This document shows, one piece after another, positions 44,714 to 53,832 of a DNA stretch of 64,000 bases. The notes below the pieces were generated by a model. It had not been told where the DNA came from. It saw only the letters and a program-made list of their open reading frames with translations, and ran no database searches. The position numbers and the translations under genes are program-made. The number at the start of each line of letters is the position of its first letter. Position 1 is the first letter of the stretch. The stretch spans positions 62,001 through 126,000 of the forward strand of contig CAWBCR010000016.1 in assembly GCA_963787375.1 (NCBI GenBank), in the 5' to 3' direction. Source of the stretch: CAWBCR01 sp963787375 (lineage in GTDB: Bacteria; Chloroflexota; Anaerolineae; Aggregatilineales; UBA3940).

Positions 44714-47620
44714 ATGATCACCACTGATGCCCTTGAGGCAACGCAAGACCTGATCCACGATCTACAATCTGCTCACCTCGAATTATATTTCGACCGCCTG
44801 ACGCGCCTGCTGTACAGCACCGATGCCAGCATCTACCAGATGATGCCGGTCGGCGTTGTCTTTCCCAAAGATGCTGATGAGATCGCTGCGGCTGTCGAGA
44901 TCGCCACGCGGCACGGCGTGCCGCTGCTGCCGCGCGGCGGCGGCAGCAGCCTGGCCGGGCAGGCCGTCAACCACGCGCTGGTGCTTGACGTGTCTCGCTA
45001 CATGGATCGCATCGTCGAGATCGACCCCGAGGCGCGCACGGTCCGCACCCAGCCTGGCATCACGCTCGGTCAGCTCAACAAAGCGGTGGGCAAGCACGGC
45101 CTCATGTACGGCCCTGACCCGGCCAGCGCCGACCGGGCCACGATAGGCGGCATTCTCTCCAACAACTCAACCGGCGCGCACTCGATCATCTACGGCATGA
45201 CCGTCGATCACGTTCTGGCGGTGGATACCATCCTGTCTGACGGCAGCCAGGCGCACTTTGACGCGTTCGACAAAAAGACGTGGTCGGACCGCGCCGAGCG
45301 CTCTGGCATCGAAGGGGCTGTCTACCGTGCCCTGCCTGGCATTCTGGAACGCTACGCCGATCCCATTGCCACCCGCTACCCCAAGACCTTCCGCACCGTG
45401 GCCGGCTACAATTTGAACTATCTGGCCAAGACCGAGCAGCCAAACCTGGCCCAGTTGATCTCCGGCTCCGAGGGAACGCTGGCCGTCATCGCCGAGGGCA
45501 CGCTCAACCTCGTGCCGATTCCAAAGATGACCCGGCTGGCGCTGATCCACTTCTCCAACCTGCGCGCCGGGATGGAGGCTGTGCCGGTCTTGCTCGAAAG
45601 CAAGCCGACCGCCGTCGAGGTGCTCGACAAGATGCTGTTCGACCTGTGCCGCGACCGCATCGAGTACCGTCGCCTGCTGACCTTCGTGCAGGGCGACCCG
45701 GAGTTGGTGCTGATCGTCGAATACACCGGCGACACCGCCGCCGAGCTTGAGGCCGGCATTGAGCGCCTGAACGCAAAGCTGCGCCAGTTGAACCATCATG
45801 AGCCGGTTGTCGTCGTCTCGGATGCCGCGCAGCAGTCCAACGTGTGGTACGTCCGCAAGCTGGGGCTGGGCATCCTGATGAGCGTAAAAGGCGACGCCAA
45901 GCCCATCCCCTTCATCGAAGATGCCGCCGTGCCGGTTGAGCATCTGGCCGAGTACATCACCACCATCTACGATTATGCCTACAGCACCGGCGTCGAACGC
46001 GTGGCGATGTACGCGCACGCCAGCGCTGGCTGCCTGCACGTCCGGCCCCTGGTCAGCCTCAAGACTGCCGACGGCGTCCGCCAGTTGCGGCAGATCGCCG
46101 AGGAGTCGGTGCGGCTGGTCGTCAAGTTCAGCGGCACCACCAGCGGCGAGCACGGGGAGGGTCTGGCACGCGGCGAGTTTTCCGGGCAGTTATTTGGCCC
46201 GGAGATGACAAATGCCTTCCACGAGGTCAAGGCCGCCTTCGACCCCGCCAACCTGCTCAACCCCGGCAAGGTGGTCGATACGCCGAAGATGGACGACAAG
46301 TCGCTGCTGCGCTATGGCACTGCCTACCGCACGCCCCACGATCTGAAGTCCACCGTCCTCAGCTTCGCCGAAGATGGCAGCTTCGCGGCGGCGGTTGAGA
46401 TGTGCAACGGCGCGGGCGTGTGCCGCAAGATCGGCCAGGGCGTGATGTGCCCCTCTTACCAGGCCACGCGTGACGAGACGCACAGCACGCGCGGGCGCGC
46501 CAATACGCTGCGGGCCGCGATGATGGGCCTGCTGGGCCCGGACGGCATGACCTCGCCAGAGACTTACGGCGTTCTCGATCTATGCCTGTCGTGCAAGGGT
46601 TGCAAGGCGGAGTGCCCGTCCTCTGTCGACATGGCGAAGATCAAAGCCGAGTTCCTGCACGCCTACTATCGCGAGCACGGCACGCCGCTGCGCGCGCGGG
46701 TGTTCGGCAATATCGCCAAACTGGACCAGTGGGGCCAGCCGGTCGCGCCGCTGGCTAACCTGGTCCTCAAGGGGCCCGGCAAGTGGGCCATGACTGCCAT
46801 GGGCGTCCACCGCGAGCGCCCGCTGCCGCAGTTCGCCTCGCAGTCCTTCAGCCGCTGGTATGCCCGGCACCACACCAATGGCCACGCCGGGACGCGCCAG
46901 CAGGTCGTGTTCTTCCACGATACGTTCATGGAGCACAACGACCCCCACATCGGCAAGGCGGCAATCAAGGTACTGGAGGCCGCCGGCTACGACCCGATCC
47001 TGCTCAAAGACAAGAAATGCTGCGGGCGTCCGGCGCTCTCAAAGGGCCTGCTCGACGAGGCGGCGCGCCTCGCACGGCACAACGTTGCGCTGCTGGCCCC
47101 CTATGCCGAGCAGGGTATCCCCATCGTCGGCTGCGAGCCAAGCTGCCTGTCGGCGCTGGTCGAGGAGTATCCCGACCTCGTCCCCGGCCCGCAGGCCAAG
47201 ACCGTCGCCTCGATGGTCATGCCGATTGACGCCTTCCTGGTGCGTGAGGCTCAAGAGGGACGTTTAAGCTTGAGCTTTGACGACACCCCGCGCGAGGTGC
47301 TGTTCCACGGCCACTGCCATCAGAAAGCGGTGTTCGGCACGGCCAGCACCCACGCCATGCTGAAGCTGATCCCGAGCTGCACCGTCAGCGAGGTGGACTC
47401 AGGCTGCTGCGGCATGGCCGGCTCGTTCGGCTACGAGGCCGAGCATTACGATCTATCGCTCAAGGTGGCCGAGTTGGCGCTGGCCCCGGCGGTGCGCGCC
47501 GCGCCTGCTGAGACCATCATCTGCGCGATGGGCACCTCCTGCCGCGAGCAAATCGATCACACCGCCGACCGCAGCGCGCTGCATCCCATCGAGGTGCTGG
47601 CCTCGGCGCTGGTGGATTGA
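44714..47620 (+). CDS. FAD-linked oxidase fused to Fe-S (CCG) subunit: 2-hydroxyacid dehydrogenase
   Basis: 968 residues, GlcD-like and GlcF-like halves in one chain. The FAD-binding PCMH domain has PRGGGSSLAGQA and GGILSNNSTGAHS, then GEHGEGLARG. The C-terminal half has 4Fe-4S ligands CNGAGVC...MCPSY and CLSCKGCKAECPS, and two CCG-type repeats (KKCCGRP...GCEPSC; GHCHQKA...DSGCCGMAGSFGYE). This matches the D-lactate / D-2-hydroxyglutarate dehydrogenase (YdiJ) and glycolate oxidase group, which pass electrons to the respiratory chain. The substrate cannot be decided from sequence. ATG 44714 has GGGAGA upstream; the next unit is the IS remnant. Confidence 0.9.
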   Translation: MITTDALEATQDLIHDLQSAHLELYFDRLTRLLYSTDASIYQMMPVGVVFPKDADEIAAAVEIATRHGVPLLPRGGGSSLAGQAVNHALVLDVSRYMDRIVEIDPEARTVRTQPGITLGQLNKAVGKHGLMYGPDPASADRATIGGILSNNSTGAHSIIYGMTVDHVLAVDTILSDGSQAHFDAFDKKTWSDRAERSGIEGAVYRALPGILERYADPIATRYPKTFRTVAGYNLNYLAKTEQPNLAQLISGSEGTLAVIAEGTLNLVPIPKMTRLALIHFSNLRAGMEAVPVLLESKPTAVEVLDKMLFDLCRDRIEYRRLLTFVQGDPELVLIVEYTGDTAAELEAGIERLNAKLRQLNHHEPVVVVSDAAQQSNVWYVRKLGLGILMSVKGDAKPIPFIEDAAVPVEHLAEYITTIYDYAYSTGVERVAMYAHASAGCLHVRPLVSLKTADGVRQLRQIAEESVRLVVKFSGTTSGEHGEGLARGEFSGQLFGPEMTNAFHEVKAAFDPANLLNPGKVVDTPKMDDKSLLRYGTAYRTPHDLKSTVLSFAEDGSFAAAVEMCNGAGVCRKIGQGVMCPSYQATRDETHSTRGRANTLRAAMMGLLGPDGMTSPETYGVLDLCLSCKGCKAECPSSVDMAKIKAEFLHAYYREHGTPLRARVFGNIAKLDQWGQPVAPLANLVLKGPGKWAMTAMGVHRERPLPQFASQSFSRWYARHHTNGHAGTRQQVVFFHDTFMEHNDPHIGKAAIKVLEAAGYDPILLKDKKCCGRPALSKGLLDEAARLARHNVALLAPYAEQGIPIVGCEPSCLSALVEEYPDLVPGPQAKTVASMVMPIDAFLVREAQEGRLSLSFDDTPREVLFHGHCHQKAVFGTASTHAMLKLIPSCTVSEVDSGCCGMAGSFGYEAEHYDLSLKVAELALAPAVRAAPAETIICAMGTSCREQIDHTADRSALHPIEVLASALVD

Positions 47621-47651
47621 GATAATACGTGGTAGGGGCGGGTCTCAGACC

Positions 47652-49055
47652 GCCCATAGGCATCAAGATAAGGACAATCAGGGCATCTTCAGGGAGAATG
47701 ATTGTGCGAACAACATTCACCCAACGAGGATACCCTGATGTTATGTACAACCATAGCAGGACTGAGTAAGACTCTGCAAGACTTGTTGATTTAAGACGCG
47801 GATCGTCTTGGGCGGGAAAGCGGGTTTATTCAACGACAAAGAAAGTTGAGCGGAGCGAGTTTTGTTCAGAGCCTGGTCTTTGGCTGGCAAGCCAATCCGC
47901 AGGCGAGTTTAGAAGAATTATGCCAGAGCGCCGCTGTGTGTGGGATGAGCATCAGTCCACAGGGACTGCAAGACCGGCTCAACAGCCCGCAGGCGGCGGA
48001 GTTTCTGCGCCAGATGTTGGAACAGAGTTTGACCTATATGGTGGTTGGACAAACCGAGCAGGCCGCCTGTTTAGGACGTTTCACGGGGGTCTATCTACAA
48101 GATAGCACGACCATCCGGTTGCCAACAAGTCTGGCTGCACAATGGCGAGCAAGCGGCAATCAGGCCAGCAAAGGGGCCGGGTTGAAAGTGCAAACCGTCT
48201 TGAACTACCACAACGGGCAGTTGCAACTACGCCTGGCGGAAGCGGTGGCCCATGATTGTCCCTTACAAACGGTGACTTTACCCGCGGGCAGTCTCCGCCT
48301 GGCCGATGTTGGATACTTTAAAGTCAAGGTGTTTGAGACTTTGAATGAGCGGTCGGTCTGGTGGCTGACACGCTTACCCGCTCACACCGGGGTTTGGGTG
48401 GGGGAGCGGGTCGTGAATACGGCGACCTGGCTCACACAGGTCTGCACCGATGACGGTCTTGACGTTTGGGTAGAGTTAAGCGCCCAACGCTTTGCCTGCC
48501 GCCTGATCGCCCAGCGGGTTCCCGCTGAAGTAGCCGCCCAACGCCGGGAACAAGTGCGTGAAGCTGCCGCCCGGCGTTCACATCAGCTGCGCCCCGAAAC
48601 GCTGGCGCTCTGCGACTGGACCGTGATAGTGACTAACCTCCCGGCCGAACACCTGTCTCCGACTGAAGCGTTAGTTCTGCTGCGCCTGCGCTGGCAAATT
48701 GAACTGCTGTTCAAGCTTTGGAAGCATACTTTGGCCATTGACACCTGGCGTACTCAACAACCCTGGCAAATTCTGACCGAGGTCTTCGCTAAGCTTCTGC
48801 TGGCCGTTATCCAGCACTGGCTCGTCCTGCTCGGCTGTTGGGGAGAACTCGACCGCAGTCTGGTCAAAGCCATCCTGGTGCTTCGCAAGCATGCCTTTCA
48901 TCTCGCTGCTGTTCTGGCCCATCTCCCGTTGCTCGTCCGTGCTCTACAGACTATTTTGCCCACGCTCTCACGCTGTTCTATTCGCAAACGAAAAACACGC
49001 CCTGCCACTTTTCAGCTTCTGGAGCGTGCCTTTGCTTAACTTGATGCCTATGGGC
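47652..49055 (+). mobile_element. IS4-family insertion sequence, probably inactive
   Basis: A lower-GC block bounded by a perfect 16-base inverted repeat (47652-47667 and 49040-49055). It contains one DDE transposase gene broken by an early stop. Just outside or overlapping each end is a 20-21 base imperfect palindrome beginning GGGCGGGTCT (47636 and 49052), which may be a duplicated target or a genomic repeat used as target. Base usage differs clearly from neighbouring genes, as expected for acquired DNA. No cargo gene is present. Confidence 0.75.
47738..49039 (+). pseudogene. IS4-family transposase with premature stop at codon 19
   Basis: From ATG 47738 the frame reads LSKTLQDLLI, then TAA (47792-47794), then DADRLGRESGFIQRQRKLSGASFVQSLVFGW without any shift. 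The sequence on both sides of the stop looks like one IS4 N-terminus, so a nonsense change has split it. The rest to 49039 keeps DDE features: LQDSTTI, LADVGYFKVKV and the YREK-like LRLRWQIELLFKLWK with the Glu. Translation from TTG 47846 would give 397 residues lacking the N-terminal part. The element may still be mobilised in trans. Confidence 0.78.
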
Positions 49056-49092
49056 GGGTCTGAGACTCACCCTCTTCCTTCTCCCACAAGCA

Positions 49093-49121
49093 AAGAGCCG
49101 GGTTCAGCAAGCCCGGCTCTT
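49093..49121 (-). terminator. Hairpin terminator after the deoxynucleoside kinase genes
   Basis: A 10-base GC-rich stem (49093-49102 with 49112-49121), about 22 bases beyond the minus-strand kinase stop and followed on that strand by TTTGCTTG. Moderate terminator. Confidence 0.5.
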
Positions 49122-49143
49122 GTGATTCGGAATGACCGTTTGT

Positions 49144-49830
49144 TCAGTCGGCGGCGAGATTGTTAGCCCGCGCGATGTCTTCAGCTAGAAAAAAAACCTG
49201 GTCTTTCCCCTCCAGCTTCTCGCGCGTTTTCTCGATGATCAGGTTGAGGTGCGAGCCGTTCGCCACAAAGTCGAGGTCGTCCGCTGGCACGATCAGCACC
49301 GGGCTTAACGTGAAACGGGCGATCCAGTCCTCGTACAGCGTGTTGAGCTGGCGCAGGTAATTGGGATCGATGTCCTGCTCGAAGTCGCGCCCGCGCATGC
49401 GGATGCGGTTGAGCAGCGTCTCGACCGATGCGCGCAGGTAGATCACTAGGTCGGGTGGCGGCAGGAACTGGGTCAGCGTCTCATACAGCTCGCGGTAGCT
49501 GCGATAATCACGCTCGGCCATGTTGCCCTGCTTGTACAGGTTGCAGGCGAATATCTCCGCATCTTCGTACACGCTGCGATCCTGCACCACCGACTTGGGG
49601 TGATCGAGTAGCTGGCGGTGGTGACGCAGCCGCCGCGAGAGGAAGTAAATCTGTGAGTGGAAGCTCCAGGTGCGCATGTCGCGGTAAAAATCGGCCAGGT
49701 ATGGGTTATCGTCGACCGCCTCGTAAAAGGGCTCCCAGTCCAGGTGCTCGGCCAGCAGATGCGTCAGGGTGCTCTTGCCCACCCCCACGTTGCCCGCAAT
49801 CGCGACGAACTTCTTGCTGGTGATGGTCAT
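49144..49830 (-). CDS. Deoxynucleoside kinase
   Basis: 228 residues. P-loop GNVGVGKSTLTHLL (about 13-26), the EAVDDNPYLADFYRD segment that recognises the nucleoside, the DRS motif in VVQDRSVYEDAEIFA and an Arg-rich lid (RIRMRGRDFEQDID). This is the dGK/dAK/dCK group, which phosphorylates deoxynucleosides in salvage. The gene starts inside the stop of the upstream kinase-MazG gene (4-base overlap), recalling the tandem dGK/dAK genes of Firmicutes, whose products form heterodimers. Which base it prefers cannot be told. Confidence 0.9.
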   Translation of the reverse strand: MTITSKKFVAIAGNVGVGKSTLTHLLAEHLDWEPFYEAVDDNPYLADFYRDMRTWSFHSQIYFLSRRLRHHRQLLDHPKSVVQDRSVYEDAEIFACNLYKQGNMAERDYRSYRELYETLTQFLPPPDLVIYLRASVETLLNRIRMRGRDFEQDIDPNYLRQLNTLYEDWIARFTLSPVLIVPADDLDFVANGSHLNLIIEKTREKLEGKDQVFFLAEDIARANNLAAD

Positions 49831-50903
49831 TCCGGTTTCTCCTCGTCCGCAATCACCTGACCATTCCGCCACCGCCGGTTGGCGTTGATGGTCATCTTTT
49901 CCAGATAGGCGCGTTCCAGGTCAATACCCGCATAATTGCTGAGCTTGAGCAGGTAAGCCAGGCAGTCGGCCAGCTCATCCTCAATCTGCACGCGACGCTC
50001 GCTCAGTGCGTCCTGCCGGGCCACATCGGGCGACCTGCCCTCGTGCTCAAAGTGAGTCTGGGCCAGCCAGGTCTGCTTGAGCAGGTGTGCCAGCTCGCCA
50101 ATTTCCTCGTTGAGCGCAATGAAGTTGAAGAACGGATCGGGATCGAACCCCTTTTCGGAATCCAGCGACATGTGAAACTGCTGGAAGTCGGTCAGGCGGT
50201 GCGGGCCTGCCTCCAGGTCCTCTAGGATGGCCTCCGGCTTGCGGTCCGACGCCGGCTCAACTCCCGGAAGCTGCGCCTGATACGTTCCATATTGCAAGCT
50301 GCTCTTGATACGCTCCGCTACGTACGCCAGGTCACTGGAGTTGTGCACGATGTTCAGATCGTTGGTGTCGATGGTCAGCACCGGCACCTCGTCGTAGTCG
50401 GCCATGAACTGCTCATACGCAACCCGCAACTGTTCGATATAATTGGGGTCCATATTACGCTCATACGGGCGGTCACGTGCGGCGATGCGCCCCATCAACA
50501 CGTTCAGGTTGGCTCGCAGATAGACCAGCAGGTCGGGCCGCCGGATCTTCTCACCTAGCGCCGCGTGCACTCGCTCGTAGACCGCCAGCTCGTCGCCCTT
50601 GAGGTTCAGGTGCGCGAATAGGCTGTCTTTGGCAAAGGTGTAATCGGCGATCACGGGGCTGCGCGGCAGCGCCCGCGCTACCCTGTCAACCTGCTGGCGG
50701 TAGCGGCTCAGCAGGAAAAAGATCTGTGTCTGAAAGGCGTATCGTTGCCGGTCGGCGTAAAAGTCCGAGAGGAAGGGGTTCTCTTCAAATTCCTCCAGCA
50801 GGGCTTCTCCACGCAGCTCAGGCATGAGCAGGCGTGCCAGCGTCGTCTTGCCAACCCCTATGACGCCCTCAATAGCAATGTAGGGATGACGAGTCATGTC
50901 CAT
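49827..50903 (-). CDS. Deoxynucleoside kinase fused to MazG-like pyrophosphohydrolase domain
   Basis: 358 residues. N-terminal kinase (about 1-205): P-loop EGVIGVGKTTLARLL, FEENPFLSDFY, the position of the DRS motif occupied by IADYTFAKDSLFA, and ARDRPYERNMDPNY. After a linker comes an all-alpha MazG/NTP-PPase-like domain (about 245-358) with the metal-binding pattern EEIGEL (about 278) and ERRVQIEDELADCLAYLL. Such domains hydrolyse (d)NTPs to monophosphates. Salvage kinase and house-cleaning hydrolase in one chain is unusual. ATG 50903 (or 50897). Paired with a second kinase just downstream. Confidence 0.85.
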   Translation of the reverse strand: MDMTRHPYIAIEGVIGVGKTTLARLLMPELRGEALLEEFEENPFLSDFYADRQRYAFQTQIFFLLSRYRQQVDRVARALPRSPVIADYTFAKDSLFAHLNLKGDELAVYERVHAALGEKIRRPDLLVYLRANLNVLMGRIAARDRPYERNMDPNYIEQLRVAYEQFMADYDEVPVLTIDTNDLNIVHNSSDLAYVAERIKSSLQYGTYQAQLPGVEPASDRKPEAILEDLEAGPHRLTDFQQFHMSLDSEKGFDPDPFFNFIALNEEIGELAHLLKQTWLAQTHFEHEGRSPDVARQDALSERRVQIEDELADCLAYLLKLSNYAGIDLERAYLEKMTINANRRWRNGQVIADEEKPE

Positions 50904-51116
50904 ATTCCGCTGTCGTTTGCGATTGCGGGATGGGATGCCATCTCGCAGCCAGTGCGCGCTGTAACGGGCTTGCACCCTATTACCCGGGGAAGACGACCGG
51001 CGCGCAAAAAGCCTGCGCCGGTCATCGCGCAGTAGCATACCTGAGCCTCTGGCGCGGCGCAAATTGCAACGTTAAGAATCGGTATCGAAACGCCCAAACA
51101 GGGGAGAAACACCGCC

Positions 51117-53736
51117 GTGAGTGAACAGTCGGCCAGCCTTTTTCTCGACCAGACCGCCGTCCATGATGCGCTGGAGGCGCTGCGGCAGGCGGAACCCCTG
51201 CGTGACAACCCGCTGCGGCGGCTGGTGTGGATCCGCCAGCAGGTCGATGCATTCGGCCCGCAGCCCAGCGCCACCGGCGTCGACGTGGCCATGGGCGCGG
51301 CGCTGACCGATCTCATCGAAGACAATCTCAGCCGCCTGCGCACGCTCGAAGGCGTCCTGCCCTACGACGAGGCCGACCGCGCTGCATCACTCGACGCGCT
51401 TCGCGCCGACTTCGCCCAGTCAAACACCGAGCTGCAGGCGTGGAGCACCCTTTACTATCGCTTTGTGCGTCTCGATCTCGATCTTCAGGCGCAGGATATC
51501 GCCACCGCGCTGGGAACCGATTCTTCGCCAGGTGCGCCGCCGGCAGGCCCACGGCTTCCATCGCCTGACGGAAACGCTGGTCCGGCTTGAAGCGTCCGCG
51601 CGTGCCGAGAATCGCCGCCTGTGGCTCCAGCTCAAGCTTCCTCCGCCCACCTACGCCGCGCTGTTCGGCCTCGACGCTCGCACCAATGCGCTGGCGGCGC
51701 AGTTGGCCGCCCCGCCGCCGCCGCACAGCCTGCTGCTCAGTGGTGCTGGCGGCATCGGCAAGACGACGCTGGCCCACGCTGCCCTCACCCGTTTGATCGA
51801 CGCGGGGCAGTTCGAAGACATTGCCTGGCTCAGTTTCGACGAGCCGACCGCCTACCCCACGCTGCTGGCGCGGCTGGCTCGTGACCTTGGCTACGTGTCC
51901 CTGGCCAGCGCCAGTCTTGACGAGCTTGAGGGGGGCCTGCGCGTGCGGCTGGCTTCCGCCCCGGCGCTGATCATGCTCGACAACGTCGACTACCTTCAGG
52001 ACTTTCCGGCGCTGGTGTCCCGGCTCGACTCGCTCGTCGCGCCCGGACGCCTGTTGATGGCGGCCCGCCAGCTTCCCGTGTCAGACTTGGCGCTGCCGGT
52101 CATGGCAGTTGATCCACTTGAGCGGCCCGACTTCGCTGCGCTGCTGCGCGATTTCGCGCGCGCCCGGCGCATCTCGCGGCTACGCGAGCTGCCCGACGAT
52201 GTTGTTGACGCGATCTATTCCGCTGTCGGTGGCAATCCGCTGGCCGGAAAGCTGGTCGTCAGCCAGATTGAGTTCCTGCCGCTTGAGCGTGTGCTGGCCA
52301 ATCTGGCGACCCTGCCCACCATGCAGGGTGTCGGCCTGTTCGACTGGCTGTTCACGGCCACCTGGGAAGCGCTCGGCGAGGATGCACACTGCGCTGCGCT
52401 GGCAATGTGCCTGCTTCCACCTGAAGGCGCTGACTGGCAAGACCTGCTGGTGATGTCCGGTCTGGCTCCCGGCCCGCTCAATCGGGCGCTTGAGGAACTC
52501 GTCGCCGGCTCGCTACTCGACGCCAGCGGTCAGCCGCCGCGCTACGCGATGCACGCGCTGGCCCGGCTGTTTGTCGAGGATCAGGCGCAGCACCCCGAGC
52601 TGGTCGACGTCTACCGCCGCATGCTGCATAAGGCCGTCACCCGCGCGCGCCGCGCGCGCCAGACCTCCGAAGGTCCCACAGGTGACGCCCGACAGGGGCT
52701 GCTGCTGTTGCAGCAGGAAGCCCGCTCCGGCGCAGATGCCGACGGGCTGGACGACCTGATCGTCCGGCTTGCGCCTGCTATCCACCGGGCTGGGCTGTGG
52801 GCCGCCTGGCGCGACGTGCTTCAGCGCGTTGCCAACCGCCAGCGCGATGCTGGCAGCCAGCCGGACACGCTGGCCCGCACGCTGCTGGAGTTAGGGGTCA
52901 CCTGCCGCTGGCTGGGCGAAGCTGGGCAGGCCGAGCAGGCGCTCGGCGAGTCGATCCGGCTGTTCGGCGAGACAGGCGACTTCACTGGGCAGGCGGAGGC
53001 CGAGGTCGAGATCGGCCAGCTCTACGAGACCACTGGCCAGACCGCCCCCGCCTATGAAGCCTACCAGCGCGCCGTCGCCGCCGCGCAGCGCCATGCCACA
53101 CGCGACCTCCGCCGGCGCGCGCTCAATGGGCTGGCCGGGCTGGCGCTGCACAACGAGCGCACTGATGCCGCGCTCGACCTGCTGCAGCAGGCGCTCGCGC
53201 TTGACGCGGATCGCCCCGATGGGCGTACCCTCAGCAACCTGGGGATGGCCTATTTGCAGGCCGAAGACACCGCACGGGCCATCGACTGCCAGCAGCAGGC
53301 GCTCGACGCCTTCGAGGATGACGGCGCGCTGCCCGAGCAGGCCCGCGCCCATTTGCGGCTGGGGATGGCCTATCATGCCGGCGGGCGCGCCGCCGATGCG
53401 CTCCACCACCTCGACGCTGGGCTGCGGTTGATGCAGACGCTTGGCGATGCGCTGGGCCGGGCACGTATCCTCACCAACCTGGGCGCGGTCCATGCCGGGG
53501 CCGAGCGCTGGCAGGAGGCATTGAGCGTGTGGCGCGAGGCGCTTGACCTCCAGCACCAGCTTGGCGATGCGGTCGGGATGGCCTACACCTGGTACAATCT
53601 GGCCGACTTACAGTGGCAGCTTGACCATCCTGCAGAGGCGCGCGCCGCGCTCGACCAGGCCGCTGCGCTGGCCGAACAGCGCGAGCTGATCACGCTGCTG
53701 GCGTCCATTCGCAATCATCCCGCTCGGCGCGGCTGA
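51117..53736 (+). pseudogene. STAND-type NTPase with TPR repeats, frameshifted
   Basis: The first frame (GTG 51117, 51117-51590) gives an alpha-helical N-terminus of about 140 residues ending LDLDLQAQDIATALGT, which looks like a helix-turn-helix region. It continues in the +1 frame as ILRQVRRRQAHGFHRLTETLVRLE from about 51515; one extra base near there breaks it. The main part has a P-loop (LLSGAGGIGKTTLAHAAL), Walker B (ALIMLDNVDYL), a winged-helix region, and then about eight TPR-like repeats (about 52850-53700: YETTGQTAPAYEAY, LGMAYLQAEDTARAI, LGAVHAGAERWQEALS). STAND proteins are ATP-dependent signalling switches; some act in transcription and others in antiphage defence. About 872 residues if repaired. 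Confidence 0.7.
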
Positions 53737-53832
53737 CCGCCGCTTCAAACCGCATCTCAACCGCGCCGCTGCGCCTTTTCCAGCGGGCAGCCTAGAATGA
53801 TCGTGCTGACCATCATCAGGAGGAGATCGACC

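Noticed and set aside
47636..49061. GGGCGGGTCT as a true 10-base target-site duplication of the IS
   Set aside because: The right copy overlaps the terminal inverted repeat and the left copy lies 6 bases outside it, so the boundaries do not fit a simple duplication.
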